A DNA stretch of 33,256 nt, taken from the NCBI RefSeq assembly GCF_900142515.1, contig NZ_FRBC01000029.1, positions 1 through 33,256 on the forward strand, given 5' to 3'. The notes beneath the pieces were generated by a model, which saw nothing but the letters and a program-made list of their open reading frames with translations, had not been told where the DNA came from and did no database searches. Position 1 is the first letter of the stretch; each line of letters starts with the position of its first letter. The position numbers and the translations under genes are program-made. Below, in pieces: positions 29,714 to 33,256 of the stretch. The stretch is from Pseudoselenomonas ruminantium (GTDB lineage Bacteria; Bacillota; Negativicutes; Selenomonadales; Selenomonadaceae).

Positions 29714-31663
29714 TCATTCACTGGCCACTAACCGTTCCCATTTGGCATAACGTTCTTCAATCTCGGCCTCTTTTGCCACATATTCCTCCGCTATCCGCTG
29801 GCTTTCCGCAGGGTCAGCCTGTATCGCCGGCTGATTCATCTGGAACTCCAGCCCCTTGAGTTCTGCTTCTGCCATGGCGATTTCCGCCTCTGCCCGCTGA
29901 ATCATCTCCGTGCGCTTGGCATCGCTCATGCTCTGGATTTTCCCGGCTTCTGCCCGTTCTTTGGCCGCTGCCTTTTCCTCCGCAGCTTTCTGCACAGCTT
30001 CTGGCTTGGCCGCTGTTTTCTCCGCCTGCTTGCGCTCTGCCGCTTCAGCCTCCATGCGGGCTTCTTCCTCTGCTTCCCGCTCGGCCTCTTTCTTCATCAG
30101 ATAATAACTGTAGTTGCCACTGTATTCAGTCAGCTGGCCCTCAGCAAGTTCCAATGTGCAGTTGGCCACCTTATCGAGGAAATAGCGGTCATGGGATACC
30201 GCCAAAAATGTACCAGGATACGCCATCAAAGCTTCTTCTACCGCTTCCCGGGCCGGGATATCCAGATGGTTGGTCGGTTCGTCCAAAATCAGGAAATTGG
30301 CACCGGTCAGCATCAATTTCAGGAAGGCCACCCTTGACTGTTCACCGCCGGACAAATCGCCTATCTTGCGCAACACCTCGTCCCCGTGGAACAGGAATGC
30401 GCCGAGATAGCGCCGGGCCTGTTCCTCATCCACGCCATAGGTATAGATGATTTCATCAAGCACCGTCATATCCATATGCAGGGTTTCATGCTGCTGGGAG
30501 AAATAACCGATTTTCACGCGGCTGCCAATCTTCACACGGCCTTTGGCAGCCTCAAGCTCACCTACCAGCACCTTGAGCAGCGTCGTCTTGCCGGCACCAT
30601 TTGGCCCGACCAGAGCTACACCGTCCCCATTGCGGATCAGCAGGGACAAGTCCTTGAAGACCGGCTCACTGCCATAGCCAAACGAAACCTCTTCCAGTTC
30701 CGCTACCCGCTGTGCACATTCAGGCGGTTTATGGAAGGCAAAATAATTGAAGGATGCCGCCTCTGGTGGCAGCACGATGCGTTCCAGGCGGTTGAGTTGG
30801 CTCTGGCGACCTCTGGCCTGCTTGGACTTGATGCCAGCTTTATATTTACGGATATATTCTTCTGTTTTCCTGATATGTTCCTGCTGCTTCTCGTAGGCAG
30901 ATTTCAAGGCTTCCCGGCGGGCCGTCTTGACCCGCATGAAATAAGTATAGTTGCCCTCATAACTCGTAACCGTGCCAGCTTCAAGCTCCACAATCCGCGT
31001 AGCTACCTTGTCGAGGAAGTAACGGTCATGGGAGATGATCAGCACGCCACCACGATAGGTGCGCAGGAAGCCTTCGAGCCATTCAATCATCTGAATATCG
31101 AGATGGTTGGTCGGCTCATCCAGGAACAGGAAATCCGGCTCTCTCAACAGTGCCTTGGCCAGGCAGATACGGGTTTTCTGCCCACCGGAAAAATGCTGCA
31201 CATCCTTGCGGAAATCGTCATCGGAAAAGCCCAGGCCATAGGCCACTTTTTTGATACGGCTCTCAAACTCATAGCCTTCCAGCTGTTCGAAGCGCTCCAC
31301 GACCTTGCCGTAAATATCGAGAAGTTCCTCTTCTCCTGCAGCAATCTGCTTTTCCAAAGAACGCTTACGCTCACCGAGTTCAATGATATCGTCAAAGGCA
31401 CGGCGGAATTCATCATAAAGGGTTCCCTCGCCAAAATTGGCCTGCTGTTCCACATAACCGATGGTTTCTGCAGCATCAAGCTGCACGGAACCACCATCGG
31501 ACTCTTCCTGACCCATCAGCATCTTCATCAGGGTAGTCTTGCCCGCGCCATTGGCTCCGACAAGGCCGACCTTGTCCCCGCCGCGGACTTCAAAATTCAC
31601 ATCATGAAAAAGTTCATCTATGCCAAAGGCTTTCTTTAGATTATTGACCTTCAAAATACCCAA
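29714..31663 (-). CDS. ABC-F family ATP-binding cassette protein
   Basis: This is a soluble protein of 649 residues with two ABC domains and no membrane part. Domain 1 has G-A-N-G-A-G-K-T-T, F-S-G-G-Q-K-T-R and L-D-E-P-T-N-H-L-D. A basic linker follows (Y-I-R-K-Y-K-A-G-I-K-S-K-Q-A-R-G-R). Domain 2 has G-P-N-G-A-G-K-T-T, L-S-G-G-E-Q-S-R and a second L-D-E-P-T-N-H-L-D. About 110 C-terminal residues, rich in Ala, Glu and Lys, form a coiled coil like that of Uup/YdiF types. ABC-F proteins act on the ribosome or in translation quality control, and some protect from antibiotics; the linker here is short, which argues for a housekeeping member. The TTG at 31663 follows GGAG by nine bases. A terminator lies 22 bases upstream. 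Confidence 0.92.
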   Translation of the reverse strand: MGILKVNNLKKAFGIDELFHDVNFEVRGGDKVGLVGANGAGKTTLMKMLMGQEESDGGSVQLDAAETIGYVEQQANFGEGTLYDEFRRAFDDIIELGERKRSLEKQIAAGEEELLDIYGKVVERFEQLEGYEFESRIKKVAYGLGFSDDDFRKDVQHFSGGQKTRICLAKALLREPDFLFLDEPTNHLDIQMIEWLEGFLRTYRGGVLIISHDRYFLDKVATRIVELEAGTVTSYEGNYTYFMRVKTARREALKSAYEKQQEHIRKTEEYIRKYKAGIKSKQARGRQSQLNRLERIVLPPEAASFNYFAFHKPPECAQRVAELEEVSFGYGSEPVFKDLSLLIRNGDGVALVGPNGAGKTTLLKVLVGELEAAKGRVKIGSRVKIGYFSQQHETLHMDMTVLDEIIYTYGVDEEQARRYLGAFLFHGDEVLRKIGDLSGGEQSRVAFLKLMLTGANFLILDEPTNHLDIPAREAVEEALMAYPGTFLAVSHDRYFLDKVANCTLELAEGQLTEYSGNYSYYLMKKEAEREAEEEARMEAEAAERKQAEKTAAKPEAVQKAAEEKAAAKERAEAGKIQSMSDAKRTEMIQRAEAEIAMAEAELKGLEFQMNQPAIQADPAESQRIAEEYVAKEAEIEERYAKWERLVASE

Positions 31664-31685
31664 ACTTACATTCTCCTTTTCTATG

Positions 31686-31717
31686 AAAAAAGCCTCCCCC
31701 GAGGGGGCAGGCTTTAT
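31686..31717 (-). terminator. Terminator of the LCP gene, overlapping its stop codon
   Basis: On the minus strand AAAGCCTGCCCCC pairs with GGGGGAGGCTTT around a tight TC loop (one bulge), followed by TTTTTTC. The first stem bases are the last bases of the LCP coding region. Confidence 0.88.
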
Positions 31718-33039
31718 TTCCTATAATCCAGGCCAATATGCACTACGGCCTGATTAGAACTGCCGCCATCCATGATCACGCAAGTGAACGGCATACCATA
31801 AAACACATCAGTATTACGCGTGGAAGTGATGATTGTTGTCTGCGTGCGGGAACTGGTCTTGCCGGTTTCCACCCCGGAAATGATGAACCCTTTCCGTTGC
31901 AGGATCTGCGCCACTTCGGCAGCGGCTCCATTGATGCCGCTATCGTTGATGACCATGACCGAAATCTCCTCCGGTTTCATGGGTTTTGTCTCTTCCTCCG
32001 GCTTTTTCGCCGCTTCCTCCGGCAATTTGCCCGAACTCTTGGACTGAGCCAAGAGCTGCATGCCATCAGGCAGGGTCTTCATATACGCATCTTCATCTGC
32101 CTGTGCCCGTTCTTTGGCCGCATCGCTGAGTTCCAAGCCCAATTGCTCCGCCATAAGTTCCCGCAGATCCGTGATATCCGGAATCCAATAGCTTACATCT
32201 TTGATATAAGCTGGCTGACCAGGAACCATTTGTGCCGAAAGGCCATTATCATGTACGTGCTTCAGTTTCCCGGCAAATTCAATCAACTCAGCCAAGCTCA
32301 TATCTGTCTCGATGGCGGATTTCACTTCTTCGACCAGTTTTGGCAAACGCGGCAGCATCGAAGGCGAAATCATCTTAGCCAACACAGCTTTCATAAACTT
32401 CTGCTGACGCCCGATCCGGCCAATGTCGCCCTCACCATCGCGATAACGCACATACTGGATAGCCCGCTTGCCATCCATATGCTGCTCACCAGGATAAAGA
32501 TCGATGACCAATCCACCATCATCATCCCAGGGATCTTCATAATACATGCGCTTTTCTACATTGATATCTACACCATCCAGTGCATCAATGATCCGTTCAA
32601 ACGCCTTGGTGTCTATGATGATGTAATGATCTATGGTCGTTCCCAGCAATTTCTCGACCGCTTCCTGACTCAGCTTATGACCACCATAGGCATAGGCATG
32701 GTTGATTTTCTCGTAATCATTGGCCTCAATCTGCACCCGGGTATCACGCGGTACGGACAGCAACGCCGCCTTGTCCTTACCTTCATCCAAAGCGGCCACC
32801 ATCATGGTATCACTACGACCCACATCGCCATCCCGGCGATCGACCCCCAGCAGCAATACATGGGTGATCTTATCATTCTGTGCCTGCTCTCCAAAAATTC
32901 CCGCTGATTCGCCGCTGTTATCCGTAGAATGACGGCTGGCTGCCATCACGCCAAAATATGCCAGTACCAACACCAGCATAATCGCCAATATCCATTTCAC
33001 ACGCTTCAAACTGCGCCTTCCCCTGCGCCTCTGCCGCAT
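31714..33039 (-). CDS. LytR-CpsA-Psr (LCP) family cell-wall polymer ligase
   Basis: LCP proteins transfer anionic polymers or capsule from a lipid carrier to the cell wall. This 441-residue protein has a basic cytoplasmic N-terminus (R-Q-R-R-R-G-R-R), one membrane helix (about 16-34) and a short linker. The LCP domain follows with H-V-L-L-L-G-V-D-R-R-D-G-D, G-R-S-D-T-M-M-V, L-S-V-P-R-D-T-R-V, I-N-H-A-Y-A-Y-G-G and Y-V-R-Y-R-D-G-E-G-D-I-G-R-I-G-R-Q-Q; these supply the lipid- and metal-binding Asp and Arg residues. A Lys/Glu/Pro-rich spacer leads to a C-terminal LytR_C domain (about 350-441). The ATG at 33039 follows GAGGAG. The gene has its own promoter and lies downstream of an rRNA operon on the same strand. 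Confidence 0.93.
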   Translation of the reverse strand: MRQRRRGRRSLKRVKWILAIMLVLVLAYFGVMAASRHSTDNSGESAGIFGEQAQNDKITHVLLLGVDRRDGDVGRSDTMMVAALDEGKDKAALLSVPRDTRVQIEANDYEKINHAYAYGGHKLSQEAVEKLLGTTIDHYIIIDTKAFERIIDALDGVDINVEKRMYYEDPWDDDGGLVIDLYPGEQHMDGKRAIQYVRYRDGEGDIGRIGRQQKFMKAVLAKMISPSMLPRLPKLVEEVKSAIETDMSLAELIEFAGKLKHVHDNGLSAQMVPGQPAYIKDVSYWIPDITDLRELMAEQLGLELSDAAKERAQADEDAYMKTLPDGMQLLAQSKSSGKLPEEAAKKPEEETKPMKPEEISVMVINDSGINGAAAEVAQILQRKGFIISGVETGKTSSRTQTTIITSTRNTDVFYGMPFTCVIMDGGSSNQAVVHIGLDYRK

Positions 33040-33082
33040 AATCTATATCTCCTCAAAAATAAAACAAAAGTTCAACTCAATA

Positions 33083-33111
33083 AGTATAGCAAAATAAGTA
33101 GCTAATGTAAA
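33083..33111 (-). promoter_or_regulatory. Sigma-70 type promoter of the LCP gene
   Basis: On the minus strand TTTACA (33111-33106) and TATACT (33088-33083) are 17 bases apart, about 40 bases before the ATG. Confidence 0.75.
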
Positions 33112-33127
33112 CCTATCCAGGAGCACG

Positions 33128-33152
33128 AAAAAAGCACCCTCACGGGTGCTTC
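33128..33152 (-). terminator. Terminator of the rRNA operon
   Basis: On the minus strand GAAGCACCC pairs with GGGTGCTTTTTT around a GTGA loop, directly after the 5S rRNA end. Confidence 0.9.
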
Positions 33153-33156
33153 GCTT

Positions 33157-33256
33157 AACTGGCAACGCCCTATCCTCCCAGTCCGTCTCCAGACAAGTAC
33201 TTTCGGCGTATGAGTGCTTAACTACTGTGTTCGGTATGGGAACAGGTGGAACCACT
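33157..33256 (-). rRNA. rrf: 5S ribosomal RNA, 3' part (5' end beyond window)
   Basis: The minus strand carries the conserved 5S core: CCACCTGTTCCCATACCGAA, then CACAGTAGTTAAGC, the GCCGAAAGTACT segment and a closing GTTGCCAG that pairs with the missing 5' end. About 20 bases at the 5' side lie past the window edge, and the 3' end is placed to within a few bases. The 23S and 16S genes would be further right. Confidence 0.93.

Noticed and set aside
33043-33255. 70-codon open frame at the right end
   Set aside because: It runs through the 5S rRNA and its terminator on the same strand and is not a gene.

Overview
The window looks like chromosomal DNA of an anaerobic Negativicutes bacterium, most likely from the Selenomonas group. 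The pointers are a LevR-type sigma-54 regulator with a four-subunit mannose-class PTS, a HydF maturase, a DUF1858 redox protein, an LCP cell-wall protein, and Selenomonas-like lysA and metA products. The genus call is an inference from protein resemblance only. Most genes lie on the minus strand. The right edge cuts into the 5S rRNA of an rRNA operon.

Region 1 (1-3000) is accessory. It holds the start of an IS3-type transposase at the left edge and an intact Rpn (PD-(D/E)XK recombination-promoting nuclease) gene with a 10 x 12-bp in-frame repeat and a strong internal ribosome binding site. Two short excisionase-like HTH genes and a decayed second Rpn gene follow.

Region 2 (3000-8400) carries an orphan YvyF-like flagellar zinc protein, two secreted proteins of unknown role, metA (with the Glu111 that marks acetyl-CoA users), hydF, and an unrecognised 191-residue protein.

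Region 3 (8400-12600) has a 76-residue unknown gene behind a leader that folds into a branched structure. It also has a PHP phosphatase/HAD phosphatase operon, a 104-residue unknown gene with a near-consensus promoter, and lysA.

Region 4 (12600-14750) is a decayed ureide (allantoin) locus: intact allE, a truncated and frameshifted allC, and an orphan NitT/TauT-type ABC ATPase.

Region 5 (14860-21030) contains pfkA followed, with no visible terminator, by three tandem paralogous diguanylate cyclases. Each has a signal peptide, an extracytoplasmic sensor domain, a 7TM block and a GGEEF domain.

Region 6 (21170-27035) is a complete sigma-54-dependent mannose-class PTS regulon. IIA-IIB-IIC-IID is read from a textbook -24/-12 promoter and controlled by an adjacent LevR-type activator. 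Shared GATAC/GTATC boxes lie upstream of the PTS promoter and inside the activator's own sigma-70 promoter.

Region 7 (27100-33256) holds a stand-alone DUF1858 protein with a palindrome in its promoter, then recD2, an ABC-F ATPase, an LCP-family protein and the 3' part of 5S rRNA.

No tRNA, CRISPR array or complete mobile element was seen. All calls come from reading motifs by eye; no database search was possible.
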